Source of the DNA: an uncultured bacterium
Lineage (GTDB): Bacteria > Planctomycetota > Phycisphaerae > Phycisphaerales > SM1A02
Assembly (NCBI GenBank): GCA_903891095.1
Contig: CAITDI010000122.1
Span: 1 to 60,430 of the forward strand
DNA: 60,430 bases
Reading direction: 5' to 3'
A program made the position numbers and the translations under genes. This document shows, piece by piece, positions 16,039 through 25,169 of this stretch (its first letter is position 1; every line of letters starts with the position of its first letter). The notes beneath the pieces were generated by a model, which was not told where the DNA came from, made no database searches, and saw only the letters and a program-made list of their open reading frames with translations.

Positions 16039-17254
16039 GGCGCTCTCCGTGCTCGAGCGCGAGATCGCGGCGAAGCTCGCTGCGCGCGCGTCCGCGATGG
16101 AACGCGACCTCGCGGATTTCGTGGCGATCCCGACGTGCTCCGGTCACGAGGAAGGCCTCGTGCGTTTCCGCGCGATCATGCGCGCGAGGCTTGCGGCGCT
16201 CGGCGCAGAAATCAGCGAGGTCGCAGGTGATCCGAAACCTGCGTGGATCGTTCAGCCGGGTCAGCGCGCCGACGCAGCGCCGCCGGTTGCGCTGCGTGCG
16301 GTCGCGCGCGGCGGCAAAGGCCGAAGCGTGCTCGTCACCGGTCACCTTGACACGGTGCACGATCCGTTCGGCGCGTTCCAGACGCTCGCGCGCACCGCGC
16401 AGTCGCGCGCGGAAGGCCCCGGTGCGATCGACATGAAGGGCGGGCTCGTCTGCATGCTGCACGCGCTCGAGGTGCTCGCGGAACTCGGCGTGAAGCCCGC
16501 GTGGACCGTGCTCCTCAACTCCGACGAAGAGACCGGCAGCCTGCACAGCCAGCGCGCGATCCGCGCCGAGGCGCGCGCGTGCGCGGCGGCGGGGGGCATC
16601 GGGTTCGCGATGGAGCCTTCGCTGCCCGATGGTTCGCTCGTGCTCGAACGGCTTGGTTCGTGCACGTTTCGCATCGAGTGCGAGGGACGCGCCGTGCACG
16701 CGGGTCGCGATTTCGCCAACGGCGTGAGCGCAGTGAACGCGCTCGCCGCCCGCATCCTCGAGGCCGCGATGCTGGTTGATCTCGCGGAAGGCACCGTCGT
16801 CAACATCGGCCCGCTCGAAGGCGGCAAGGCGACGAACATCGTGGCCGACCGCGCGCGCGGCTGGGGCAACGCGCGCTTCAAGGACGCCGCGCGCGAGGAC
16901 GCGCTCAAGCGCGGGCTCTTCGCGCTCGCGACCGCCGCCGACGCGCCGCTGCCGCGCACGAAGATCGAGTACGAGTCGAACCGCCCCGCGAAGCCCGAGA
17001 TTCCAGCGGTTCGCGCCCTTGCCGAGCAGGCGCGCGCGATCGGCGAGGCGCTCGGCGAGAAGGTCGGCTTTGGCAAATCAGGCGGTGTTTCCGACGGAAA
17101 CCTGATGCAGGCCGAGGGGCTCCCGACGATCGACACGATGGGCCCGCGCGGCGGAAACCTCCACCGCACCGACGAGTACATCGAACTCGACTCGATGGCG
17201 CCGCGCGCCGCGATGCTGGCGATTCTTTTGGCGCGTCAGGTCGCCGTCCCGTAA
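16031..17254 (+). CDS. M20 family zinc peptidase / desuccinylase-like amidohydrolase
   Basis: The 407-residue protein has the M20 metal ligands in order: GHLDTVHDP, GPGAIDMKGG, SDEETGS (catalytic Glu pair) and a late GGNLHRTDEY. The AEGPGAIDMKGG form resembles carboxypeptidase G2-like members more than classical DapE. Two readings follow from context. Overlap with dapF suggests N-succinyl-diaminopimelate desuccinylase (DapE). The aminotransferase, astA and astD directly downstream, with no astE, suggest N-succinylglutamate desuccinylase. Both are M20-compatible amide hydrolyses; sequence reading cannot decide. Confidence 0.85.
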   Translation: MSEALSVLEREIAAKLAARASAMERDLADFVAIPTCSGHEEGLVRFRAIMRARLAALGAEISEVAGDPKPAWIVQPGQRADAAPPVALRAVARGGKGRSVLVTGHLDTVHDPFGAFQTLARTAQSRAEGPGAIDMKGGLVCMLHALEVLAELGVKPAWTVLLNSDEETGSLHSQRAIRAEARACAAAGGIGFAMEPSLPDGSLVLERLGSCTFRIECEGRAVHAGRDFANGVSAVNALAARILEAAMLVDLAEGTVVNIGPLEGGKATNIVADRARGWGNARFKDAAREDALKRGLFALATAADAPLPRTKIEYESNRPAKPEIPAVRALAEQARAIGEALGEKVGFGKSGGVSDGNLMQAEGLPTIDTMGPRGGNLHRTDEYIELDSMAPRAAMLAILLARQVAVP

Positions 17255-17374
17255 CACGGGCAAATCGACGGATCTACGCTACAGCCCCCCTCGGCGAACG
17301 GACGAAAACAGAAGCCCGGCGCCGCGGTGACCTCCGCACGCACTGTCGCAAACTTGCAGAAGGCATCTCTCTCC

Positions 17375-18814
17375 ATGACGACGACGCTCACCGCCTCCCA
17401 GACCGTTGGTTCCGCACTTCACTCGAGCCCTGCGATCGATGCGGCCATCCGCACGATTCGCCACGAGGTCGAGACGAAGCAGCGCGAGCTGACGGGCGCG
17501 AGGCCGGCGCGCGCGGAACTCAAGGAGACGCTCGACGGCTGGCTCAAGCGCGCGGCCGAAGTGCGCGGCCGCGGACCGCTGTATCCGTACCTCGGCTCGG
17601 GCGTCGGCAACGGCGCGCTGGTCGAGCTCGTCGATGGCAGCGTGAAGTGGGACCTCATCAACGGCATCGGCGTCCACATGTTCGGTCACGGCGATCCCGA
17701 GCTGGTCGAGGCGTCGATCCGCGGTTCGCTCAGCGACCTGATCATGCAGGGCAACCTGCAGTTCAACGCCGATGCGATCGAGTTCGGCGAGTTCCTCGCG
17801 AAGGAAGCCGCCCGCAGCTCGAAGATGAAGCACTGCTTCATCACCAACTCCGGCTGCATGGCCAACGAGGCCGCGCTCAAGCTCTGCCAGCAGAAGACCA
17901 ACGCCGCGCCGCGCATCATCGCGTTCCAGGATTGCTTCATGGGTCGCTCGACCACGATGTCGCAGATCGGCGACACGTCGGCGTACAGGCAGGGCATCGC
18001 GCTCAACATCCTCGTCGACTACCTGCCGTTCTTCGACGCCGAGATGGGCGTGCAGCGCTCGATCGACATGACGCTGTGGCATCTCGAGCAGCTCATCCAT
18101 CGTTATCCCGGCCAGCACTGCTGCCTGATCGCGGAGCTCGTGCAGGGCGAGGGTGGCTTCAACACCGCGCCGCGCGAGTTCTTCGTCGCGCTGTTCGAGG
18201 CGGCGAGAAAGGCTGGAATCCCGATCTGGGACGACGAAGTCCAGAGCTTCGGCCGAACCGAGAGCATGTTCTGCTTCGAGCGGCTGAATCTCGGCGAGTA
18301 CATCGACGTCGTGACCGTCGGCAAGATCACGCAGGCTTGCGCGTGCCTCTACACCGCGGAGATGAATCCGAAGGCAGGCCTGCTTTCGGGCACGTTCGCT
18401 GCGTCGACCAGCGCGTTCGCGACGGGTCTGTCGATCCTCAACCGCCTCAAGTCCGGCGGCTACTACGGTCCCAACGGCAAGATCGCCAAGTTGCACGCGG
18501 CGTACCGCCAGCATGCCGAGGCGTTCGTCGCCAAGCATCCTGCGTGGTTCACGCCGGTCACCAACTCGCTTGGTCGCACGAACACCAACTACGTCGCGGG
18601 TACGGGCGGCATGATGCGCCTCACGCCGTTCGGCGGAAACCGCGAGAAGATCGGCAAGCTGCTCAACAACCTCTTCGAGGACGGCGTGATCGCATTCAGC
18701 TGCGGTCACGGGCCGTATCACCTGCGCTTCCTCCCGCCGGTCGGCGTGATGAAGCCCGAGCAGTTCGGCCCCGTGTTCGAGATCATGGAGAAGTCGTTCG
18801 CCCGAACGATGTGA
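17375..18814 (+). CDS. Class III (PLP) aminotransferase, probable AstC-role
   Basis: The 479-residue protein is an ornithine/lysine-type class III aminotransferase. It shows TNSGCMANEAALKL, the PLP-ring aspartate in PIWDDEVQSFGRT, and the likely Schiff-base lysine in VVTVGKITQACAC. That last segment resembles lysine 6-aminotransferases more than ArgD/AstC, so substrate assignment is by context. astA begins four bases after its stop and astD follows, making N-succinylornithine the most likely donor. ATG 17375 is chosen because the upstream extension is not family-like. Confidence 0.82.
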   Translation: MTTTLTASQTVGSALHSSPAIDAAIRTIRHEVETKQRELTGARPARAELKETLDGWLKRAAEVRGRGPLYPYLGSGVGNGALVELVDGSVKWDLINGIGVHMFGHGDPELVEASIRGSLSDLIMQGNLQFNADAIEFGEFLAKEAARSSKMKHCFITNSGCMANEAALKLCQQKTNAAPRIIAFQDCFMGRSTTMSQIGDTSAYRQGIALNILVDYLPFFDAEMGVQRSIDMTLWHLEQLIHRYPGQHCCLIAELVQGEGGFNTAPREFFVALFEAARKAGIPIWDDEVQSFGRTESMFCFERLNLGEYIDVVTVGKITQACACLYTAEMNPKAGLLSGTFAASTSAFATGLSILNRLKSGGYYGPNGKIAKLHAAYRQHAEAFVAKHPAWFTPVTNSLGRTNTNYVAGTGGMMRLTPFGGNREKIGKLLNNLFEDGVIAFSCGHGPYHLRFLPPVGVMKPEQFGPVFEIMEKSFARTM

Positions 18815-18818
18815 CCGC

Positions 18819-19874
18819 ATGTTCGTGATTCGCCCGGCAATCCTCGACGATCTCGCGACGCTGCTCAAGCTCGCGAAGATGGTGCACTTCATCAACCTGC
18901 CGGCCGACAAGGAGCTGCTCGCCGCGAAGATCGGGCGCAGCCGCAGGAGCTTCGCGGGCGACGTCGACGACATCCGCGACCGCGAGTTCATGTTCGTGCT
19001 CGAGGATTCCGAGTCGAACGAGGTCGTCGGCACGTGCACGATCCTCTGCTGCGTCTCGTGGGAAGGGCGGCCGCACATCTTCCTCAAGACGGGCAAGCGC
19101 TCGTTCTACAGCGAGGATCTGCAGCTCGGGCAGACGCACACGACGCTCGAGCTCGGCACCGACACAAGCGGACCGAGCGAGGTCGGCGGACTGATCCTCG
19201 CGCCGGGCTTCCGCGGGCGTCCTGAGCGCCTCGGCTCGCTGCTGTCGCTGATTCGCTTCCACTTCATCGGGCTGCACCGCGAGATGTTTGCGGAGCGCAT
19301 CCTTGCCGAGATGATGGGCCCGCTCACGCCGGACTCGGGCACGCTTCTGTGGGAGTACCTCGGGCGCCGCTTCATCAACCTGTCGTACAAGGAGGCGGAT
19401 CTCTTCAGCTCGCGCTCGAAGGAGTTCCTGCTTTCGCTGTGGCCGAAGGGCGAGATCTACGCGTCGCTGCTGCCGCCCGAGGCACGCGCGCTGATCGGCA
19501 AGGTCGGCGAGGAGACCGAGCCTGCGAAGCGCATGCTCGAGAAGCAGGGCTTCAAGTACCACGGCCATGTCGATCCGTTCGACGGCGGACCGTACCTCGA
19601 TGCCAGGATCGAGGATGTGCCGCTGGTCAAGGCGACGGCCTCGATGCGCGCGAGCGCTGGAAATCCCGCTGGAAACGGCGAGGCGTTCGTCTCGCACAAG
19701 GGGCGTGGCGGATTCCGCGCGACGCGCAGTGCGTTTGAGATCGTCGGCGACAAGCTCGTGCTTCCGGCGGAGACGCTCGAGGCGATCGGTGCGTCGGGCG
19801 ATGCGCAGGTTGGTTTCACGCCGCTGCCTGAGTCGAAGCCGAAGCCACGCCGCGGCGGCAACAAGAAGGGTTGA
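18819..19874 (+). CDS. astA: Arginine/ornithine N-succinyltransferase
   Basis: AstA transfers succinyl from succinyl-CoA to arginine (or ornithine), the first step of the AST catabolic route. The 351-residue protein begins FVIRPAILDDLATLLKLA and contains the ELGTDTSGPSEVGGLILAPG core and the FRGRPERLGSLLSLIRFHF segment that typify the family. A Lys/Gly-rich tail of about 15 residues is extra. It sits between the aminotransferase and astD with gaps of only a few bases. No astB is present in this window, so ornithine may be the substrate. Confidence 0.9.
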   Translation: MFVIRPAILDDLATLLKLAKMVHFINLPADKELLAAKIGRSRRSFAGDVDDIRDREFMFVLEDSESNEVVGTCTILCCVSWEGRPHIFLKTGKRSFYSEDLQLGQTHTTLELGTDTSGPSEVGGLILAPGFRGRPERLGSLLSLIRFHFIGLHREMFAERILAEMMGPLTPDSGTLLWEYLGRRFINLSYKEADLFSSRSKEFLLSLWPKGEIYASLLPPEARALIGKVGEETEPAKRMLEKQGFKYHGHVDPFDGGPYLDARIEDVPLVKATASMRASAGNPAGNGEAFVSHKGRGGFRATRSAFEIVGDKLVLPAETLEAIGASGDAQVGFTPLPESKPKPRRGGNKKG

Positions 19875-19879
19875 GCCGC

Positions 19880-21385
19880 ATGCTCGCGTCCTCCGCGTAT
19901 CTCCAGCACGCTCCGAGCGATTTCATCGATGGGGCGTTTCGCGCGCTTTCCGGCGATGCGATCACGACGCGTGATCCTGCGAACCCAACGAACATCGTGT
20001 GGCAGGGGAGCCCTGTCGCGGCGCACGCCGAGGACGCCGTCGCCGCCGCGCGCCGCGCGTTGCCTGCGTGGAGCGCGCTTTCGCTCGATGAGCGCCGCGT
20101 GTTTCTCGAGCGCTGGCGCGAGACGTGCGTCAAGCATGCCGCGCGCCTCGCGGCTGCGATCGCGCGCGAGATCGGCAAGGTCAAGTGGGAGGCCGAGCTC
20201 GAGGCGAAGATCGTCGCCGAGAAGGTGACGATCACGCTCGAGGAACGCGTCGTTGCGCGCGTGGCGGGCTTCGAGGTCGCGGCGGGCGCAGGCAAGACCG
20301 GCATCTGCAGCTTCAAGCCGCACGGTGTGATGGCGGTGCTTGGGCCGTACAACTTTCCCGCGCATCTCCCCAACGGGCACATCGTGCCTGCGCTGCTCCT
20401 CGGCAACACCATCGTGTTCAAGCCGAGCGAGAAGGGCGCGTCGGTCGGGCAGCTCCTGGCGGAGCTCGCGCACGAGGCTGGATTTCCCGCGGGCGTGTTC
20501 AACGTCGTGCAGGGTGGCGGCGCGATCGCATCGCGGCTCGCGGTGCATCCCGATGTCGACGGCGTGCTGTTCACGGGGTCGTTTCCCGTCGGGCGGCGCA
20601 TTCTCGAGGCGAATCTCGATACGCCTGGTCGCTTGATCGCGCTCGAGATGGGCGGCTCGAATCCTGCGGTCATCACCGCGAAGGCCGACCTCCGTCGCGC
20701 GGCGATCGAGTGCGTGCGCGCGGGCTATGCGACGACGGGCCAGCGCTGCACCTGCACGCGCCGCATCATCGTGGAGGAGTCGGTTGCGGATCGATTCATC
20801 CCGATGTTCCTCAAGCTTGCGTCGAACCTGATGATTGCCGGCGCCGACGACGGCGTGCCCGCGTTCATGGGTCCGCTGGTGACTGGCGAAGCGCGCGACG
20901 CGGTGATCCGCGCGCAGCACGCGATCGCCCAGCGCGGTCGGCTGCTGCTGGAGGCCTCGCCGCTTGATCGCGCGGGGTACTTCCTCTCGCCGGGCGCGGT
21001 CGAGGTCGCGCGATTCGAGCGCGGTGCGGACGAGCAGGAGATCTTCGGGCCGTTCGTGCAGTTCGCGCGCGCGCGTGATCTCGACGACGCGATCGCGCAG
21101 GCGAATGCCACCAGCTTCGGCCTTGCGGCGAGCCTGTTCAGCGACGACGAGTCGGAGTGGCGGCGGTTCTTCGCGGAATCACGCGCGGGGTGCATCAACT
21201 GGAACTCGGGGACCGCGGGCGCGAGCAGCAAGCTGCCGTTCGGCGGGCTCGGGCGCAGCGGCAACCACCGACCGGCTGGCGCCTTCGCGGTCGACGCGGT
21301 CGCCTATCCCGTTGCCACGATGGTGGATCGGGCGGAACCCGCCGTCCCGCAGGGGATGCTGGTCGATCCGCGGTTCTTCGCCTGA
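19880..21385 (+). CDS. astD: Succinylglutamate semialdehyde dehydrogenase
   Basis: This NAD-dependent aldehyde dehydrogenase would oxidise N-succinylglutamate 5-semialdehyde to N-succinylglutamate. The 501-residue protein has the NAD segment GPYNFPAHLPNGH, the catalytic Glu in IALEMGGSNP and the catalytic Cys in TTGQRCTCTRR, all in the AstD style (GPYNFPxHLPNGHI). The ATG at 19880 has AAGAAGGG nine bases upstream, favouring it over the TTG at 19871. It ends the Ast cluster. A weak GC hairpin follows the stop. Confidence 0.92.
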   Translation: MLASSAYLQHAPSDFIDGAFRALSGDAITTRDPANPTNIVWQGSPVAAHAEDAVAAARRALPAWSALSLDERRVFLERWRETCVKHAARLAAAIAREIGKVKWEAELEAKIVAEKVTITLEERVVARVAGFEVAAGAGKTGICSFKPHGVMAVLGPYNFPAHLPNGHIVPALLLGNTIVFKPSEKGASVGQLLAELAHEAGFPAGVFNVVQGGGAIASRLAVHPDVDGVLFTGSFPVGRRILEANLDTPGRLIALEMGGSNPAVITAKADLRRAAIECVRAGYATTGQRCTCTRRIIVEESVADRFIPMFLKLASNLMIAGADDGVPAFMGPLVTGEARDAVIRAQHAIAQRGRLLLEASPLDRAGYFLSPGAVEVARFERGADEQEIFGPFVQFARARDLDDAIAQANATSFGLAASLFSDDESEWRRFFAESRAGCINWNSGTAGASSKLPFGGLGRSGNHRPAGAFAVDAVAYPVATMVDRAEPAVPQGMLVDPRFFA

Positions 21386-21449
21386 CGCTCGGGAGCGACC
21401 AATTCGGGCGAATGGGGGAATTGCCCAATAGTCTTGCCCTTGCCGCGTG

Positions 21450-21629
21450 GCGATACTGCTTGCGTTGGATGTTCGTTCGGGGCCGATCCGGGGTGCCCTG
21501 AAACGCGCAAGCGTCGGGCATCCAAATGGGAGCTGTGGCCCGCGCCTCCTCACGTGGGTCCCTCTGCAAAGAGCATGCTCCCTGTTAGGGACGAGTCCCA
21601 CGCCGCCGCAAGGCGGCGTGGGGCTTTTT
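21450..21629 (+). ncRNA. Candidate structured small RNA with CCUCCU loop and strong terminator
   Basis: No protein frame is plausible. Hairpin 1: GGGTGCCC (21491-21498) pairs with GGGCATCC (21516-21523), with inner ACGC-GCAA-GCGT (21503-21514). Hairpin 2: GGCCCGCG (21537-21544) pairs with CGTGGGTC (21553-21560), exposing loop CCTCCTCA. Hairpin 3: GTCCCT/AGGGAC surrounds 21558-21592. The series ends in a textbook terminator. The 5' end is a guess. A CCUCCU loop could pair with Shine-Dalgarno sequences, as C-rich regulatory RNA loops do. It matches no RNA family I can name. Confidence 0.55.
21597..21629 (+). terminator. Rho-independent terminator of the RNA candidate / astD operon
   Basis: CCCACGCCGCC (21597-21607) pairs perfectly with GGCGGCGTGGG (21612-21622) around a GCAA tetraloop, followed by GCTTTTT. 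It is one of the strongest terminators in the window and lies 210 bases after astD. Confidence 0.92.
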
Positions 21630-21877
21630 AGACCGTCTATCAGGCGTGGCGAGGGCGAGATTGTTCACAATTAGCGTTGCGATGCCTGAGATTTGGGCGA
21701 CTGCGGTTGTTTTTGGACGATACGACAGCAATCGGACGATCTCCGAGAGCCAGCGGCCGTAAGGCTGCAGGGGAAACAAGCCACACCATTTCAGCCAAAA
21801 GGGTTCGGCGTCGCGTGCTGCGGAAAGGCACACGGCGCCGAGCCTGTTTTTACGCCGTGACTTTTCCGTGTCGGCGT
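21630..21877. other. Intergenic, lower-GC stretch after glyS
   Basis: This 248-base gap between the RNA candidate terminator and the 3' end of glyS is visibly poorer in GC than its surroundings. I see no gene, promoter with good spacing or strong terminator for glyS in it. It might be a decayed remnant. Confidence 0.4.
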
Positions 21878-23434
21878 TTAGCCGCCCACGCGTTCGGCCA
21901 CGTACGCGGGGATCTGGTCGAGCGCCACGCGCTCCTGCGCCTGCGTGTCGCGGTGGCGGATGGTCGCCGTGCCGCTCGACGCGCCGTCGTGGTCGACGGT
22001 GATGCAGAAGGGCGTGCCCGCCTCGTCCATTCGGGCGTAGCGCTTGCCGATCGACTGCTTCTCGTCGAACTCGACGTTGTGCTTCTTCCGCAGGTCGCGG
22101 TAGAGGCGCTCGGCGATCTCGGGCAGGCCGTCCTTGTTCACGAGCGGGAAGACGCCCGCCTTCACCGGCGCCATGCGCGGCGTGAAGTTCATGTAGACGC
22201 CCGACGCGCGCGTCGGATCCGGCGTGTACGCCTCGCAGAGCAGTGCGAGCGTGCCACGGTCGGCGCCTGCGGACGGCTCGATCACATGCGGGAAGTAGCG
22301 CTCGTTCTTCTCCTGGTCGAAGTAGCGCATCTTGTCGCCCTTGCCGCAGTGGGTCGCGTGCGCCTTGAGGTCGAAGTCCGCGCGGTGCGCGACGCCCTCG
22401 AGCTCGCCGAATCCAGGCGCGGTGAAGGGGAAGCGGTACTCGATGTCGCTGGTGCCCGCGCCTTCCTTCGCGTAGTGCGCGAGCTCGTCGCGGTCATGCT
22501 CGCGGAGGATGAGGTTCTCGCCGGCGAGGCCGATCTCCTTCCACCACGAGAAGCGCCAGTCGCGCCACCACTTGTACCACTCGTTCGCGGTGTCGGGACG
22601 GATGAAGAACTCGATCTCCATCTGCTCGAATTCGCGGCTGCGGAAGGTGAAGTTGCGCGGCGTGACCTCGTTGCGGAACGCCTTGCCGATCTGCGCGATG
22701 CCGAACGGAACGCGCACGCGCGTCGAGTCGCAGACATTCCAGAAGTTCGTGAAGATGCCTTGCGCGGTCTCGGGGCGGAGGTACGCGAGCGAGTTCTCGT
22801 CGCGGATCGCGCCGCAGTACGTCTCGAACATCAGGTTGAACATGCGCGGCTCGGTGAGCGTGCCGGCTTCCTTCGCGTGCGGGCCCATCGTGCGGGCGCG
22901 CTCCTCGGCGGAGATCGACATGAACGGGCGCAGCATGTGCACGGCGGGATCGAGCGCGTCGCGCTTCTCGTACTTGGCGAGCGACTTGGTGGCGGCGGCG
23001 CGCTGTTCGTCGTCGTTCTCGACGAAGGCGTGGAGGCGCGCGCCGGCGGCGGTCGAGCCGAGCACGACGAGGTGGTCGGCGCGGTAGCGCTGCTTGCTTT
23101 CCTTGCAGTCGACCATCGGGTCGTTGAATCCGCCGACGTGGCCGGACGCGACCCAGGTCTTCGGGTTCATGATGATCGTGCAGTCGACGCCGACGATGTC
23201 GACGGCGTTGCCATCGGGACCGATGAGCTCGCGCTCGACGACGTCGTTCCACCACGCGTTCTTGAGGTTCCGCTTGAGGCTCGCGCCGAGCGGGCCGTAA
23301 TCCCAGAAGCCGTTGATGCCGCCGTAGATCTCGGAGGACTGGAAGATGAAGCCGCGGCGGCGGCAGAGGGAGACGATGTCCTCCATCTTCTTCGGGGCGG
23401 CGGGGGACGGCGTGGGGGAGGTGACTTCGGACAT
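21878..23434 (-). CDS. glyS: Glycyl-tRNA synthetase, dimeric (class II) type
   Basis: It charges tRNA-Gly with glycine. The 518-residue protein has the bacterial/eukaryotic-type dimeric GlyRS sequence. It begins with KMEDIVSLCRRRGFIFQSSE and a GGINGFWDYGPLG motif. LRPETAQGIF and QIGKAFRNEVTPRNFTFRSR (motif 2) follow, with GTSDIEYRF in the middle and a C-terminal anticodon-binding domain. This is the single-polypeptide alpha2 form, not the alpha/beta tetramer. folE lies upstream on the same strand beyond 112 bases. The start ATG 23434 gives a short Pro/Ser-rich leader before the conserved region. Confidence 0.96.
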   Translation of the reverse strand: MSEVTSPTPSPAAPKKMEDIVSLCRRRGFIFQSSEIYGGINGFWDYGPLGASLKRNLKNAWWNDVVERELIGPDGNAVDIVGVDCTIIMNPKTWVASGHVGGFNDPMVDCKESKQRYRADHLVVLGSTAAGARLHAFVENDDEQRAAATKSLAKYEKRDALDPAVHMLRPFMSISAEERARTMGPHAKEAGTLTEPRMFNLMFETYCGAIRDENSLAYLRPETAQGIFTNFWNVCDSTRVRVPFGIAQIGKAFRNEVTPRNFTFRSREFEQMEIEFFIRPDTANEWYKWWRDWRFSWWKEIGLAGENLILREHDRDELAHYAKEGAGTSDIEYRFPFTAPGFGELEGVAHRADFDLKAHATHCGKGDKMRYFDQEKNERYFPHVIEPSAGADRGTLALLCEAYTPDPTRASGVYMNFTPRMAPVKAGVFPLVNKDGLPEIAERLYRDLRKKHNVEFDEKQSIGKRYARMDEAGTPFCITVDHDGASSGTATIRHRDTQAQERVALDQIPAYVAERVGG

Positions 23435-23546
23435 GGTGATTTCCTGGCGGAGCTTCCGCGGGGGGGACGCAGGATATCGGCAGGGAGCGTGGCTCCGGCT
23501 CGGCGAATTCCGCGGAAAGTCGATGCCTGTCGGCTCGGGGAACTGG

Positions 23547-24140
23547 TTACTCAGGCTTCAGGCTGAGGAGCGTGAACAGCTCCATGCGCGCGGCGGGGTT
23601 CGTGAGGAACGAGCCGTGCAGCTTGGAGGTCGTGGTCACCGCGCCGGGCTGGCGCACGCCGCGGTAGCACATGCAGAAGTGCCGAGCCTGGATCACGACC
23701 GCCACGCCGTGGGGGCGTAGGGTGGTGTTGATCGCGTTGGCGATCTGCGCGGTGAGCTTCTCCTGCACCTGGAGGCGCTTGGAGTAGATGTCGACGACGC
23801 GCGCGAGCTTGGAGAGCCCGACCACGCGGCCGTTGGGGATGTACGCGACATGCGCCTTGCCGACGAACGGCACCATGTGGTGCTCGCAGTGGCTGTGGAC
23901 CTCGATGTCCTGCAGGAGGACGAGCTCGTCGTAGCCCTCGATCTCGCTGAAGGTCCGCTGGAGCGGCTCGATCGGATCGGCGTGGTAGCCCCAGAAGTGC
24001 TCGTGCATCGCCTTGACCACGCGCGCCGGCGTGTCGACGAGGCCCTCGCGGTCGGGGTCCTCTCCGATGAAGCCCAGCAGCGAGCGGACATAGGACATCG
24101 CGAGCTTCGCTTCGGGGGAGTTCATGTCGGGTTCGACCAT
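23547..24140 (-). CDS. folE: GTP cyclohydrolase I
   Basis: FolE opens GTP to 7,8-dihydroneopterin triphosphate, the first step of folate and related pterin synthesis. The 197-residue protein has the zinc/active-site motif [13 protein letters not shown], the [20 protein letters not shown] helix and a C-terminal [17 protein letters not shown] motif. The family usually has CM-T/M-x-RGV; here CMCYRGV brings an extra Cys. The divergent AsmA-like gene starts 79 bases away on the plus strand. The start Met at 24140 gives normal family length. Confidence 0.96.
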   Translation of the reverse strand: MVEPDMNSPEAKLAMSYVRSLLGFIGEDPDREGLVDTPARVVKAMHEHFWGYHADPIEPLQRTFSEIEGYDELVLLQDIEVHSHCEHHMVPFVGKAHVAYIPNGRVVGLSKLARVVDIYSKRLQVQEKLTAQIANAINTTLRPHGVAVVIQARHFCMCYRGVRQPGAVTTTSKLHGSFLTNPAARMELFTLLSLKPE

Positions 24141-24218
24141 GGGGCGGAGATGTTAGCCGTTGCGTGCGTGCGGTGCATCCTGCGCGCAGGCTTGCGGAAA
24201 CGCCCTATTCTGCGCGCC

Positions 24219-25169
24219 ATGACCCATTCGACCCCTCGTCGCGGCGGAATCCTTCGCAAGGCGCTCATTGCGATCGCACTCATCATCGTCGTGCTCGTCG
24301 TGGGCGGCGTGCTGTTCTTCGACTCGATCGTCGGCGCGGGCATTTCGGCCGCGGGCACGCATGTGCTGGGCGTGAAGACGACCGTGCGCGATGTGTCGGT
24401 CGGCATCGTGTCCGGCAAGACGACGATCGAAGGCCTCGAGGTCGACAACCCGCAGGGCTACGCGCCCGTGAAGTTCGTGTCGCTTGGTTCGGTTGCGGTC
24501 GATGCGCCGTTCTCCGGGCTCACGGGCGACAAGATCGTGATCGATCGCGTCGCGATCTCGAACCTGACGATCGACGTCGAGAAGGGCGCCGATGGCAAGC
24601 TCAACGTCGAGAGGATCGTCGACAACCTCAAGAAGGCGACGGGCAAGGACAAGCCCGCGGATGAAACGAAGCCCGCGCCCGAGCCGCCGGCCGGCGAGTC
24701 GAAGGAAGCGCTCGTCAAGGAGCTGCGCCTCGAGAAGATCCAGGTGAACCTCCGCAATATCGCGGGCGGCAAGAACGGCCTTGTCGAGGTCAAGCTGCCT
24801 GACCTCGTGATTCGCGATCTCTCGTCGAAGGGCGGCGTCGATGTGCTCGCGAGCGAGATGTCGGGCGTCGTGATCGGCGCGGTGATGAAGGAAGTCCTCG
24901 CGGCGAACATCGAGGGCCTCGGCTCCGACGTGCTCGGCGGCATGCAGGGCGCGGTCGAGGGCATCGGCGGCATGATCGGTGGACCGCTGCGTGGCGCGGT
25001 TGATGCAGGCATCAATGGCGCGGGCGAGGCGATCAAGGCCGTGGGCAAGGGCCTCGGCGACATCGGCAAGGAAGCAGGCAAGGTGCTCGAGGGCGCCGGC
25101 GACGCGATCAAGGACGGCGTGAAGGGCATCGGCGGTGCGCTCGACGGTGTGTTCGGAGGCAAGAAGTGA
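24219..25169 (+). CDS. AsmA-like membrane-anchored protein
   Basis: The 316-residue protein has a basic start, one long N-terminal membrane helix (about residues 15-33) and then an AsmA/YdbH-like pattern: VKTTVRDVSVGIVSGKTTIE, the GLEVDNPQGY motif and repeated V-x-I-x-x-L strands. A Gly-rich C-terminal half has amphipathic 'GAVEGIGGMIGG' type repeats that may associate with membranes. Related proteins affect outer-envelope assembly or lipid transport. It is the first gene of a three-gene operon joined by four-base GTGA overlaps to the ureohydrolase and ROK kinase genes; the pairing has no clear functional logic. Confidence 0.78.
   Translation: MTHSTPRRGGILRKALIAIALIIVVLVVGGVLFFDSIVGAGISAAGTHVLGVKTTVRDVSVGIVSGKTTIEGLEVDNPQGYAPVKFVSLGSVAVDAPFSGLTGDKIVIDRVAISNLTIDVEKGADGKLNVERIVDNLKKATGKDKPADETKPAPEPPAGESKEALVKELRLEKIQVNLRNIAGGKNGLVEVKLPDLVIRDLSSKGGVDVLASEMSGVVIGAVMKEVLAANIEGLGSDVLGGMQGAVEGIGGMIGGPLRGAVDAGINGAGEAIKAVGKGLGDIGKEAGKVLEGAGDAIKDGVKGIGGALDGVFGGKK

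Noticed and set aside
21450-21629. 6S RNA, SRP RNA or tmRNA identity for the structured region
   Set aside because: No long closing stem with central bubble, no SRP loop signature and no tRNA-like end with tag frame could be read.
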